A DNA stretch of 64,000 nucleotides from the NCBI RefSeq assembly GCF_021018895.1, contig NC_079386.1:9405835-9469834 (forward strand), given 5' to 3'. The stretch is from Seriola aureovittata (lineage: Eukaryota; Chordata; Actinopteri; Carangiformes; Carangidae). The notes beneath the pieces were generated by a model, which was not told the origin of the DNA, searched no databases, and saw only the letters and a program-made list of their open reading frames with translations. Positions 11,119 to 24,163 of the stretch are shown here, in pieces. The number at the start of each line of letters is the position of its first letter. Within the stretch, counting starts at the first letter, position 1. The position numbers were made by a program, and so were the translations under genes.

Positions 11119-12576
11119 ATGTCTGCACTTGGCGTTTCTTCCAGTGTAGGTGTGCTTCGTCTCTCGCTACTTTGTGTGTGTGTGTGTTTGAGAGGACGTT
11201 TCATCTGAGCTCTTGCAGGTAGGTGGTTTGCGAGGGCCACTGATCAAAGGCAGAATCCTCGGGGCCAACAGGGGCCCAGCGTGAGCAGCAGATGTTTCCC
11301 GTCTCTGTTAGTGACTCAGTTAAAGCTATCCTTATTTAACCAGCTCCGGCTAATGGCCCTCGCCGGTGTCGGATACACCGGATCGCTTTTCTTCTCTTTT
11401 GTGTGCGGAACATGGGACAAGAGCACGAGGCGGCAGGGATATCGTGTTCCTCTGTGACGCTCTCATTGTGCTCCTCTGCGAATTTCTGGCCAGAAAAATC
11501 CCTTTCATAGTAATTGGGTGTGAATGAAGCACTTGCGCTTGCCTAATGTCTACAGTACAGTCTTGCATTCAGGCCAGTGGTTAAACATGCCAAGAGACAG
11601 GGGAGAAAAGGGCAGAGGAAAACAGAAGGGGGGGGGGGGTGTCGTAGGAAGTGTAGTGCAAAGTGAAACACAACAAAACAAAACAAAAAAAACAGTGTGT
11701 GGGGAAAACATGCGTATTGTAGCTTAGAGAAAATAAAGGGAAGAAGAGTAAGTACAGAAGAGGAAGGGGATTTCAGGAAAGGCAAGGCAACAGAATAAGA
11801 ACAATTTGCAAACAAAAGGCTGGAATACAAAGTGGACGAGCGCATTGGCTTAGCAGGAAGAGCCAGCTCGGGTCCAGGTTCTTCGTATGGCATACAGGAG
11901 ATTGATTGAGAGATTCGGTGGGTCTAATTGTGCTGCACCATCTGCCCAAGTTACAGAACCTGCCAGGCATGTGACAGTTTCCAACGGGCTCACTGACGAG
12001 CAGATGTGTGCAGGAGTGTGTGTTTGTGTGTGTGTGTGTATTTAAACACGTCGCTCTCTCTTAACTTGTGATCACATCATTTTTTTTTTTTTTTTTAGAG
12101 AGCTAAGATGAGAATTCCTGTCGACAGAGAAATTAGTTCTTTTTTTCTTTTTCTTTTTTTTTTTTTACATAATCAAATGTCCAAACGTGTGACTCTCTCC
12201 TGTGTTCTCTTTCGTCCGTTGGCTCCATCTGTGATGTTGCAGTGGTCGTTGTTCCAGACGGTATTGCGATTGATACAACAGCCTGACAAATGTCATAGCC
12301 GCTGAATGAATTTCCATAAATCAATCAAGCGCTTTCCCTCGTCATTTCCACAATGAAACAAAGGAAATAACAAAATGCTCTGCACCAAACTCGCATACTA
12401 ATTCATCCACTAAATTCATTTGGTATTCAGTGAGAAGGCCGATAGGGATTTTAGTTTTTTTTTTCTAACTAGAAGTGGAGTCGTCACATGTATTAACATG
12501 GCACCCACTGAAAACCCACAGGAGTTTCCCATATTAATTAAATCAATTAGTCCACCGAGATTTGTAATTTGTAATT

Positions 12577-12715
12577 TAAAAGGAATAGTTTGACATTTTG
12601 GGGAAATGTGCTCATTCGCTTTCATGCTGAGAGTCAGAGGAGAAGATCAACACCGTTGTCATGTCTGTACCAATATGTGGCTACCACCAGCAGCTGGTTA
12701 AATATGTTTCTTTTG
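12577..12715 (+). mobile_element. Partial copy of the fold-back repeat seen at 4187-4588
   Basis: It starts AAAAGGAATAGTTTGACATT and continues through GAAATGTGCTCATTCGCTTT, GAGAAGATCAACACC, GTCATGTCTGTACC and CCACCAGCAGCTGGTTAA. These are the reverse-complement counterparts of the right arm of the 4187-4588 element. Only the left part of the family is present. It ends shortly before a poly(A) run at 12739-12756, and no right arm is found. Confidence 0.6.
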
Positions 12716-15587
12716 CTTTGTGGAAGATAATTGACCCAAAAAAAAAAAAAAAAAATCCCATACCCTCACACAAACCCACCCATTCCCAAATGGACAATAT
12801 ATATATGTTAAAAACAAATCCAACCACAGAGTCGGGTTTAAAATCACCACAGTGCAACACTCTGTTGCTCAGCTCAGTTGTACTGACTGAATAAGTAATT
12901 ACAACAGAATGTCACCAGGAAGTAAGAACAAAGACGGCGAGGCTTCGCTTTGAAGACCAAAATTATCTCTCCAATCAGACACTGGAGTGCAAAAAACAAC
13001 TAATGGAGCTGTAGGGCACTGCTCTGTACTCACAGATACAAAGACGCGATAGGATTCACCTGAAATTGGACACCTTTGTCTCACCGAAGGGGCACACCGG
13101 ATTAGCAAATAAGGTAATTGCGTTTGCAAATCAAACCGCCAACAACTGTCCCGCTGCTGCTTTGCTCCAGCCGGCCTTCTCACACTCTCTCAGACTGTAG
13201 AATGTTTCATAAGAACTATTACTATCATGAATTATTTTGTGAAGGCATTAATCTACGCATTGTTTCTGTGTTCTTCTATGCATAAAAACCGGCAAATTTC
13301 ATTTGAAAAATACAATTTCCTACATGTTCGTTCATCGTCCTATAAAATCCAGCTGAACTCTGTTGTCCCCGGTGGTGAACATTTTAACGGCCTTATTCAC
13401 TGAGTTATCAAGCCGCAGTATCTCCAATTTACATGGAATCCTTGTAAATGTCCAACAGTGATACAAGCCACTAAACATGACAATAAAGTAATGGATTGTT
13501 AATTTACATGCCCAGGCTAGAGATTTCATAGGTGCCAGTCCTACAGATGATGTTAACAATGTGACAGTTGGAGCAGTCGGGGCTTAGAATGATGAGGAAG
13601 TCGGGCTGTTGGACTTGCAGGAGAGTTTACATTAGCAGGAGATCAAATATAGAAAGAGAAAGGGAACAAAAAGTTGCGTCTGCTCTTGTCACATTTGTGT
13701 CTTTCATGATGTTCTGCAACCCCCGTCTCCTCTCCTTGATTTAGCCACCGTCGACAGGGGACGTTGGCATGTGTTTCATATTCTGCATACTCATATCCCT
13801 AAGTCCCTCTTGTAATTATTATTCAGTAGATGCACTGTTTGGCACAAGGACAAAAGTTTGCATAATTTATGCAAGGCCGTCATCAATTTTTGAAAAACGG
13901 CCCCGGCCTTTTCTTGTGCTTTTAACTAAATAGATGCACTTCAGCCGTGGACATAAAACGGCCGCAAGGAAACAGAGAAAACTTTATTTATATCTTTACC
14001 TAAACTTTGAACCAATGCAGCCTGCAGAGAGAGTATATTAGGGTTGCTAAGTCCAGCTGACGTAAAATTTATTTGTCTTGTCCTCCTGAGCCTGCTCTGC
14101 TCTCCCATCGGGAGAACGCTACTATATAAAAACGTAAAAATAATACTTTGTAAGGCATCTTCTCCGCCTTCTGAAGAAGTCAGCTTCTCAGATAAAGTAC
14201 TGGGAGATGAGCTGGGTATGATAACATACAGCACACTTCCTCTGGATGTGTCCCTGAGGGCTCTCACCTGAGGACTTGGAGTTATTTCCAGCAGAGTGCT
14301 CACAGGAGGAGGGTCCTCTGAGAAAAAAGAAAATGGGACTTTGTTATTCCATATCCCAGGAGAAAGTGCTCTATATTTACTTTAATGAAGAAGGGGACGA
14401 TGTAAATAAACTCTGGTTATTGTGAACCTTTTCTCTTGTCCATATAATCCCACTTTCCATCAACTTCCCCCCCCTGTAAATGTTTTCCCACTGAATTGTC
14501 CCTCAGTAATCTATGGGTTGGACATTTTTAATCCATCTGTGTTGCCAGAACATGGAAGGGATGTTGGATGTACTTTTTCTGGCTCTTTTGTTTAATGTCC
14601 TATAAAAACGGAAAGTTGGCATTCGTCCCTGAATTTCTAAATAGGCTGTGTTTAGTGGACAGGAGACCATTATCCAGAAATCTGGAGGTAAATGGCAAGA
14701 TTGAATAATAAGCTCTTGGCTCCTTTTCTCCGTCGCCGGTGATTGAGTATAAAAAGGAACATGAAATGCTGTGTTTATCTGTTCTGCTCTTGTATCTGCT
14801 ACACCAAATTCCTATGTGCTTACTAAGACATTAATCTCCAAAAATGTGATTATGTTGTTATATTTCCCTTGTATGAGCATATTTTGAATTTGAATAATTG
14901 TTGTATAAGATGAATTTGGTTAAACCAGATCTTTAAGGGATCATTAATTCTCATCATATTTAACAGATTTAATCAATCTTGTTTGGCCTGAACCCTTATA
15001 CCAAGTAACATTTCTCATCTGTCGAACGCATAGATTCATGGTATCCTCTATGCTGTTGCCACACAGTCATTCCAGCAAAGACACATCAAATGAGATGGGT
15101 TTCCATGCAGACTGAGCTCATCAGATCATATTACTTTTCTCTCCACGCAGACTTAGCATTCCCATTTAAACCTGCTGCTTGCATCTGTGGAACCAATCAA
15201 TAACACAGCAGAGTGTGTTATTTGCATGATAACTCATGTGGAGATCCCAAAAAAAAAAAAAAAAAGCAAAAAGCTTCGGAAGGAAGTTGCTCCGTTAGAG
15301 ACTCGGTAAGGTTGTTTGACAGCAGTTTGCCCTTTGACCTTCAAAAAGATCTGTTTCGGGAGAGTAAAATTCAGAGATTTCTTTTTACATTTTTTTTATG
15401 ACTGTGTTTAATCAGCGTTTGCACAGGGCAATGATGCAGAAATATGTTTTTTGAAAAAGGGCTTACTAGTAAGTGTTCTTGCCCAGTTTCTCATTTTCAT
15501 TCCGAAGGAAAACAGATCGATGTGCTTCACATGGTTTAGGGGACCCATGGGATATATTACTTGTCCATGACACGAAGCTCCAAAGCC

Positions 15588-15601
15588 GGGGGGGGGGGGG
15601 G
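15588..15601 (+). repeat. Poly(G) run
   Basis: Fourteen consecutive G after AAAGCC, in otherwise unremarkable intron. Confidence 0.9.
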
Positions 15602-16876
15602 TTTGCCAAGGTTTTAGGATGCCAGACAAATACATCAGATGTATCTCACTTCATATCCTGACCTCCAGTGCTGTTGAATTTGAACACATATATATTAATA
15701 AAGGATAATATTTTGGTCACATCCGGACTTGTTCCCCTTCCACACATATCCCGCTTATTCCGTGCCATTTATTGTGTTGTCAGACGTGAGCCTGACCATT
15801 TATTACAGCTGATACGAACTCGTGTGCAGACAGTGATGGAGGATGCTGAATACCCAACTGTATTTCTAAGTGGGCTTCACTTCTAGATAAACAATAATAA
15901 GTGGCTGCAGCAATACGTCCTCACTTATTCTACAAGGCAGGGGGTGAGCCAATATTTGTCACCTTTGCTGAGGACCTAAGGAAGAAGAAACTTTAAAAGG
16001 AATGACTCGAGGTTGCCTTTCTGATGCGCACCGCCTACCAGAAGACAGCTTGAGTGTTTGTCCTGTTGTCCGTCAGTTTCCACGCAACCCTGCTGAAAGT
16101 TGATATGAAGCCATATGGCACTCTGAACCCTCAAACTACAGTTGTCTAACTGCTAAGTGCTTCATTTTTCACGCTAGCATGAGGGCGCTTGTATTTATAA
16201 TTCATTTAGCGGAAGGGCAAGCTTCACACACCGTAGACCCGACATTATATGCATATTTAAACAATTTAACACCCACAAACTGTGCTGCCTCATCTCTGCT
16301 AGTGCTCTACAATATTTTCATTTTTTCTTTCTTTCTTTTTTCCTTTTTTTTTTCTCCCTAGCTGTTTGAAGATGTGACCCAGGATGTGTTGCCCTATTAG
16401 AAAGCAATAACGGATAAATTGCTTTGCAGATATATAATAAAGGAGCACTGTGAAAGACTGCAGGCGCTAAATAATTTCATTTTTCAATCGTTCAAATATG
16501 ACACATTATTAAAATTCAAAACTCAGTGTGGTTTTTTTTGGTTTTCTTTTCCCTTGACCTACAGGCTGTTGTGTCTATTTGCCGGAATATATCATGCAAA
16601 TCTGACTCATAGTTTAGACATCATCACTCCATACGTTTGTACTGAGCTGAGGTATGTATTCAAGGCTTGTTTCCTGTCATGCACGAGCGCCGTACGAGCA
16701 CAGATGTCGCATTCATGCCTCTCGCACTCAATTTAGTAAGAAACTCAAGCCGAGTTTCAGACCCCGGCTTAATAACACTGCCCTGGCGTCTAATGCGCAG
16801 GTTACGCTGTGGGATGTGGTGCGACGTGCACGCGCTCCGTGTGAATGGAAGACGCGCTTCGACTTTGGCATGTACG

Positions 16877-16881
<5 letters not shown>

Positions 16882-16961
<80 letters not shown>
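16882..16961 (+). repeat. Long (GT)n microsatellite
   Basis: About 40 uninterrupted GT units, the longest perfect dinucleotide run in the window. It should be highly polymorphic and can adopt Z-DNA. Four open frames of about 100 codons overlapping it are artefacts of the repeat. Confidence 0.97.
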
Positions 16962-18009
16962 GATTACAGCTGCACAGCACTGACACACCGCTGTAGGAAA
17001 AGTGAGCTGCTCAAATCCCACATGGGGGGGAGAGAAAAAAATATATCAAATTTAGCCAGAGGTTACTGTTCCTTCTTGTTCAGCGAATCAGTGGGAGCGT
17101 GAACACTTAATTGTGGTGATATTGAGCTCGTTTCATGTTTCATGAGGCAAAAATCAGGCTGCAATTGACTGTTTGATAAGCCCCGCCTCTCTCAGTTAAG
17201 CCTGTTTACCGTTCTGTTTACATCATTTTGACTGTGTGGTCTTTATGGCATTGATTCAGGTGCTTGCAAGGCGCACTGAAAGTCACTGACATGATGAGGA
17301 CCGCTTACATAATACTTCAGACAAGAATGGTCATTGGCAGCATTGATCGCTGTGTCAAAATACCTGAGGCGCGAACCAGCAGCATTAGATTTGGACAAAT
17401 TTGAATGAAACCTGTCATAAAATCGTATCACACTAAATCTGAGCGAGTGCTTTCCCAGCAGATTTATGCACGGGCTGTCTCCAGCTCGCCTGGTTCCCAC
17501 GCTCGCAGGGACGCCGCGTGCGCCGTCTCCTCGTTGTCACTCGAATTTTTAAGGTTTCCGTCAAAACGTCAGCATCAGGAGGAAAATCACTGAAATGTAG
17601 TCGAGTTATCGGTGCCGTTAGCAGCGAGCAGCAGCGCATGGGTGCGGGCTCGGGTAGCTGCTCCAGTCTGAATAATGATTCTGCAGAGTCAGACCGAACA
17701 GTCAGTCCACTTAACGTGTGCCCTTTTCGGTTCTGGCGACAGCTCCCTGCGTTTGACAGAACGTCTGTTGGGCAGGTTGTGGAAATGTCTTGTGTGCTGT
17801 TGTCCTTACCAAAACTAAATCAAAGCCGCATGGTACATGGTAAAGCCACAACGGCAGCAATGCAATATACTGTTTGAAAATAAGGAAAGAATAGGATATA
17901 TCTTCCAACATATCGGGGAGAGAGGGCAAACAAAATTGAGATTTCGAATAAGTGTTACTGCAGCTCTGACAGGCAACTGTAGATCTTCCTCTGAATTACA
18001 CCTCCTTTA

Positions 18010-18130
18010 TTGTATTATTTTTTTTTATTAGAAAGCAGTTTAATTATCATCACCACCTCATTTTCAGTATCTAATTTGTGCAACTATAAGTATCATGAAA
18101 TCGCATTAGCCTTTGTGAACCTTATTCTCC
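18010..18130. other. Possible conserved non-coding element
   Basis: A TTTAATTATCATCACC core, TCTAATTTG, ATCATGAAATCGCATTAGCC and CATTATGATTATTC lie within 120 bp and are free of tandem repeats. Only the word composition supports the suggestion. Confidence 0.15.
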
Positions 18131-20649
18131 ATTATGATTATTCAGAGAAGTCTTCCTCACGCTCGCATCCCGGCTAAAGCGCCAGCGATTGTGTACTGTG
18201 GGAATATACACATACTGAGACTGTGTTTTGGCTGATGTCTGATTTAGCTCTGGGCAGTATGCGAGGTCAAAACAGATGCCGCCTCTATGCAGATAAGGCT
18301 GCAGCGATTGGAGCAGAAACGATTGCAATTCACGCTCGTGGGCTTGTTCTTCACACAGTTTAGACAACAGAAAACAGGGGCACAGCGGTACATGTTGCCA
18401 TCATCAATCACCACAGAGACTCCGTCGCCGCGATGTGTCAAAAAAGGATGAAAGGCATGATTCTCAATGATAAGGCTGTAAAAGATTTCGGGGCTCGGGG
18501 ATGTGTTGTGGTAGGAGGCGCCATCAGAGCTGAACCAGCAGGGAAACTCATCTCACAGACTTGTGTTTACATGCACGTAGGAAACCAGGTTATTAAGAGA
18601 AATCGGGCACAGAGGCAGGAAATCAGAGAACATGCACTGTAATGATTACTGTAAGCGATCTCTTTGCATGCCCATGGTCAGCAATCAGATTTCTCTCAGA
18701 CCTGCTGTGATATTTTTGAGCCAGAGCAGGCAAGAATTTTATTGTCAGTGAGGCCTGTTCATAGTGAAGACGGAAATCTTTTAAAAATAACTCACATATA
18801 TTTAGTTACAATAAACAAAAAAATCCTTAAACAGATGGGCACTGTATTTTTTTAAATCTTTTATCAAAAGTTATAATGGTATAATTGGTGCATTTGTCGG
18901 GGACTATTTTCAGCTGCGGAGTAATACACATCTGGTGCTCTTGTGAGTATTTACGGCAGCGGGATGACTCAACATAAACTAGAATGCCAGTGAAGGAACA
19001 TAACGCCCAGTGCCACAGTGTGACTCGTGTTTTCAAAAGCGTTGCGGAAAAAAAAAGCGGAACTCTATGGCGCAGAGGAATAGTTTATCAGGCTCCGGCG
19101 ACATAGGCCACATATTTGTTAAAGATCAAATCATCATTGGTTTCGATCTATACGGGATCTGTCCAAAGAAAAAATAAACATCACAAGACTTTTCCTTTGA
19201 GTACATGTAAATGCACTGCCTGGAATAAAGCGGAGATTTATTTTGGGAAATATGGAAGACACTACAGCTTGGCAATGAGAGTTTCTCCTTCCTGGCTCTT
19301 AATGTTTTTAATGGCACTTTGTTTGCAGTGAATTACACAAAATTCCACTATGGGAAACTTCCAAAGTGAAAAGGGGTCAGTGATATACATATCGTGTCAA
19401 ACAAGGCTATACCGTTTACATTTCACATGCATTTAACTCTTCCCCCTGGCTGCATCACATTACTTATTTTTCAATTTGAGTTTGGAAGTATCCATCAAAT
19501 TTGATGATGCCTCTCAAACACAAGATGGTAACAGATTTTTCGAGGGAAGGCGGCCCTGTACTGGGAGTTCTAAGTCGTCTGTTAATCAGACACAACCATA
19601 ATTATACTTGTTGTGCGGCAGTGCCTCATTTTTCAATTTGTATGCCCAGCTTTGCCAAAAGTTGCCTAACTATATCCATTCTAAAATTCTTGACATGAGC
19701 ATTGTGGTGTTGGCTGCTCTTGTAATATTTCCACTTCTCCCGTTGGACATATTGGGTAATAAATATGAGATCCACCAGTAATGTCTCGCACAGATGATGT
19801 TATTAGACTTGCCAGCCTGAGGCATCAGCTGTGTGTATTGGACGTCTGTCAGAGTCTGTCAGAGTCCTCCCCTCCCCCCCACAATTCCAGACTCCCCCCT
19901 GTGCTGATACCAACTGGTCCAGGAATTGCATGCCAGACTTGTGGAGAGTCCCAGAGACCCCTCTTTGCTCCCTGTCCAAGTCAAAAGAAAGAGTCTGGCA
20001 TTGAAATAGACTCCTCTGCACTCATGATATAGAAGCAAAAAAAAAAAAAAAAAAATTCCTTTTGCCTTGGCCAGCCTCACTGGGGAATCAGGGTGGGGTG
20101 GATTGGCAAGGGGCAGTGGGTCGGATAGAGTTTCAGAGTTTGCTTTAAAGGTGGTCCCCCTGCCCCCACCCACCCACACTCTTGATGGCCTGTTGTGCAG
20201 GTTGAATAACATTCCAGTGTCGGATTGATACAGAAATGAAATGAGGAGAATGAAAAGAGAAAGGGTGGAAAGGGTGGAAAGCCCGCTTCTACTGGGTTTA
20301 GGGCACCCTGCTGTAAGTATGGGATAGAGGTAGCTGACACGACTCCCCAGAAAGGCAGTCAATATTGTTCTGTCTGAGAGGGTCTGTGGTTTTGGATCAA
20401 AGAGGATAATCAGCGATGCAAAAAAAACTGCCACTGTGAGATTGGCATCAGTTTCAAGAAGATTTGACACCGACGCCATGAGTCAGTACACAATTCAAAG
20501 ATTTTCTACATTTGCAACGAATGGAAATTCAGATAAGCATCACATTTTTGCCTTATGGGTTTTTGAAGAATGCATGGTCGCCCCTCTGGGTTAAATAAGA
20601 CTAAGAATGTACATCAGCAGTAGCAGCTGCAGGGCAGCGTGTGGCCATA

Positions 20650-21165
20650 CTGGTGCGTTGGCAATATGCTCATAATGACAATGCTACCATGGAATATTTA
20701 CCCCGTTCAACATGTTAGTTCAGTAGCATGCTGATATTGCATATTAGCAGCAAACAGTATAGCTGAGGCTAACTGCAAGATCATTGCTTTTGCAGATATT
20801 AATCAAATAGCAAAGTATGGCGATGGCTGCAAACAGAATGTCAGGGGATAACGCCAATTCAATGCCATTAAATTCATCCAGAGGGGGACATGAATGTCTC
20901 TACCCCATTTTCATGGCAATCCATTCAGTAGTTGTCACGATATTTCATTCAAAAAAAAAAAAACAAAAAGGTCAACCTCATGGTGGTGTTAGAGGAGAAG
21001 TCAGGGGATCCTTAAAGTCTCTACGAGGATTCATCCTCTGGGTACCATGACTGTCAGTAGAAATTTCAATTGCTATCCACTCTATGGTTGTTGAGATGTC
21101 ACAGTCCAGGCCAAATGGTTAAACGAAAGACCGACCAACATTGCAATCACTAAGACCACGCTACT
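20650..21165 (+). repeat. Dispersed teleost repeat, copy 1
   Basis: The copy contains in order AATGCTACCATGGAATATTT, GTTAGTTCAGTAGCATGCTG, ATAGCTGAGGCTAACTGCAA, CATGGCAATCCATTCAGTAG, GTCAACCTCATGGTGGTGTT, GAGAAGTCAGGGGATCC and AGGATTCATCCTCTGGGTAC. The same motif series recurs at 25780-26165 and in part at 38045-38140. I recognise it as one of the commonest percomorph intron repeats, with an internal tandem-like duplication of the 'CATGGCAATCCAT...' block. I cannot name the family securely. An internal A run interrupts this copy near 20951. Confidence 0.65.
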
Positions 21166-21705
21166 AGTTAATGATTGAGAAATGTATCGACGAATCTTAT
21201 TTGGCTGCAAATTCACAATGAAGATAGTTAATTACGTAAAAAAAACAAACAAAAAAAAAAAAAACAACATCATGACCTTGGCATGAAAAAACTAGCTTGG
21301 TGACTCTTTTTTTTTTAAACCTTATGGGTCGGTCCTTTTGTCCAAATGAGATACAGGTTGCTCCCGAAGACGTCCCAGCATTGATACGCTCAATATTGAT
21401 TGGTAAAAGGCCAATGCCATCAACCAAGCGTCCTCTGTTATCCCGTCGGCATAAACAGGAGGCAATCTCATTAAAAAGACTGTGCTCCGAGTGGGTCTGC
21501 AAAATTTCCACATATTTGGGGCGCGCTACTCTGGAAAGTCAAAAGCAATTACTGACTTCCTCGCTTTCATCCTGTGGAGAGGGCAGAATGGTGTTTGTGG
21601 CCATGGCATAAGTGGACGAATAACATTACACCAGAGTGCAATTAGGACTTGGACCAGGGAACCACGAGTTCTGATGATTCTACTCTATGTCAATTAAAGT
21701 GTGTT

Positions 21706-22020
21706 TTAGAGAGACGGAAAGAATAAAGGAGAGCGCGGGGGGGGTTGGGGATGTGAGAGAATTTGAGAGAGGAGTAAGACGGTGTGTGTACGCACTCGCT
21801 CGGTCTTCCACAGTGTCCCAGCTGCAGACAAACACACAACGTTACATTTTTCTACAAACCCTATTATTATGCTTTTCAGCCCAATCATAGCGCAATTGTT
21901 AGGCCTTCCAGGCCCAGCCATCCAAAACCCTTTATTTGAATCCATATTGTGCCTTTTTAATTCTTGGACTAAAGGCTTTTCCTGTAACAGACTGTCCGGT
22001 CGAGCAGCCTGTAGCAGCAC
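21706..22020. other. Unremarkable intron between repeats
   Basis: GA-rich sequence from 21708 to 21790, then unique AT-rich intron. No exon-like segment with both splice sites is seen. Confidence 0.4.
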
Positions 22021-22021
22021 A

Positions 22022-22023
<2 letters not shown>

Positions 22024-22089
<66 letters not shown>
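22024..22089 (+). repeat. (GT)n microsatellite
   Basis: A perfect run of 33 GT units. A second GT run follows 210 bp downstream. Confidence 0.97.
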
Positions 22090-22091
<2 letters not shown>

Positions 22092-22294
22092 ATGTGTGGA
22101 AGCTCCAATCGCAGCACTGTAAAAGCCATGGTTTACAGTCTGTTCCTGTACTTTGACATTCGCTAACTATCCGCGACCGTTGTGTGGCTGCCTCACCCCG
22201 GGAGACCTCCGCTTTTAGATTTAGAAAGGTTGCCTGCTGAGTCCAACCCAAACACATTCTACCACTCAGCCAAGAGACACAGGGCAAGGTCACT

Positions 22295-22298
<4 letters not shown>

Positions 22299-22331
<33 letters not shown>
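22299..22331 (+). repeat. (GT)n microsatellite
   Basis: A perfect TG run of about 16 units, paired with the longer run at 22024-22089. Confidence 0.95.
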
Positions 22332-22336
<5 letters not shown>

Positions 22337-24137
22337 CGCCGCTCCCCGAAGTGTGTCTTGAGTGCATAAAAACACAAAGGCAGGTTACAGCGCGTCCTCT
22401 CCTCCCCCTGTGTTCTGCAGGTACTCTTGGTTCATGTTCTGAACTGACAAGTAAAACATCTAACTAACCAACCCCACCCCCCACCTTCACCTTCACACAC
22501 AGCACAGACGGAACAACCATTGATAACATCAACATGGTGTCAATGTGATTCTCTCTTTGTGGTCCCCCACTTCACTTCATTAAATCCCTTGTGTTTGCAG
22601 ATTTGTACTTCACACCAAGTCTGTAATGACTTCATTAGAATTAGTCAGCATCTAGTGAAATTAAAACAGTACAGGCTAAATGGCTTTTTTTGTAACTTGC
22701 ACAGCACGAAAGTCCGTGCTGCTGATTCTTATTACACAAGTACTACATTAGTTGGAGTCACGATTTATGCGGTGCTGCTGCAAATCACACGTCTCCTCGC
22801 TTTTTTTTTTTTTTTTTTTTGGTGGTCATTAATGGAAGAAGAAGAAGAAAGAAGATTAATTGAAATTCAGTAGACATTTAGATTGAGGTTGACATAACCC
22901 TAGGCGCCCCAGCTATCTCATCAGGTTTTTTAGAATTCGTGGTGAGACTCGGCACCTCAAGACCAGCCATGATTTGTCAGGCCTGAGAGCATTTGCCACG
23001 ACAAGAGAGGAGAGTATTGCTCTTTTTGTCCAGGGATATACCCCATGAGGATGTTTGCCCAAACCAATCAGACTTTCATCAAACTCAATTCTATACTAGT
23101 CTGAGTGAGGGACCCTGCAGCCTGCCAGCTCCTTGCACTTCTTCCATACTTTACTCGGCAGGCACCTCTTCCCTACAGCTTGGAAAAACAAAATGCCCCA
23201 ATTACAGATGATTATCTCTGAGCATTTTGTGATAAGTTGGACTCGGGAAAGACAGGAGGAAGAAGTGTTGGCAAGGAGCAGTGCTTCTTGGGGGTGACCT
23301 GAACCGTAATGATTCGGAAATGGTTCATAGGATCTTGGGAGGGCGGGCAGCTGTTGCCAGCGTACTCTAGGTTGTTTCTTTTCACAGTGGTCGGCGTGGG
23401 CTAACAGTCAAGTGTATGAAAACCGAACAACAGAGACAGTTTCAATGCAATATTTAACTTTTTTTCCCTCCCAATACCTCGTAGTATCACTGGCATTCTT
23501 CTTCTACTTTTGAACTTTTCAATATAGAGTTGAAAAGGTTCTCCTCGAACGTTCTACCTGGCTTCCTCAAGTTCTTTCTCGCTCGCTAGTCGATCCCTCC
23601 AAAGGCAGGTCACCGAGGTCTTGATGAGGGAAGCTCTCAAATTTCAGCCAGCGTTTTCTAAAAAGCTGCCAGACAACAACAGAAAACAGCAGGCAAGAAG
23701 GCAATTCACTACGATGACCCTTGACCTCTGTGTCAACTATGTTTGGATGATTATTTACCTCTAAGCACCAGCTGAGTAAGAACGTCTGATTCAACAAGGA
23801 AGAGGACAATTGTTGACCGCAAAGAACAGGTCCAGAGTGGTTGAAGTGTTTGCTGGGTTTTTTTTTCCCCTGACATTTTTCATCCTTTTTTGTCTGTTAT
23901 CAACTATTTTAAGCGAGTTTTCACCCTCATTCAGGTCAAAGCAGCACAGAAAATAAGTTAGTGTGAATGTCGTCCAACTATGAATGGCAAGTCATTTCTA
24001 AAAATCCAGAATTATGTCTATATTTACTCACTTTTATTTTGAAGCTCTTTCCGTTTCACAGACAACAAGGTTAAAAAGCTAGACAGAGGAAAGATCCGTA
24101 CCTTCGTATTGGTGCCAGTGAATCAATAGTGTCCTGC

Positions 24138-24163
24138 AAAAAAAAAAAAAAAAAAAAAAAAAA
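24138..24163 (+). repeat. Poly(A) run
   Basis: Twenty-six consecutive A after GTCCTGC. There is no recognisable retroelement body upstream. A second A run of 19 lies at 24334-24352. Confidence 0.9.

Noticed and set aside
11838..11895. Possible tRNA or tRNA-derived SINE head
   Set aside because: TGGCTTAGCAGG at 11846-11857 fits the A-box, but the expected B-box reads GGTTCTTCGT and no cloverleaf stems pair. Too weak to call.
13941..14303. 120-codon minus-strand frame overlapping a 75-codon plus-strand frame
   Set aside because: No family recognised and no paired splice sites; treated as chance.
16654..17102. Several overlapping frames of 85-109 codons on both strands
   Set aside because: All read through the (GT)40 array, giving Cys-Val or Thr-His repeats.
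19859..20479. 206-codon open frame on the minus strand, the second longest in the window
   Set aside because: It includes a poly-Phe run from an A homopolymer, has no recognised domain, no splice or start support, and unbalanced composition. It is probably chance.
21706..22377. 223-codon open frame on the minus strand, the longest in the window
   Set aside because: It runs through two GT/CA microsatellites (Thr-His repeats) and owes its length to them.
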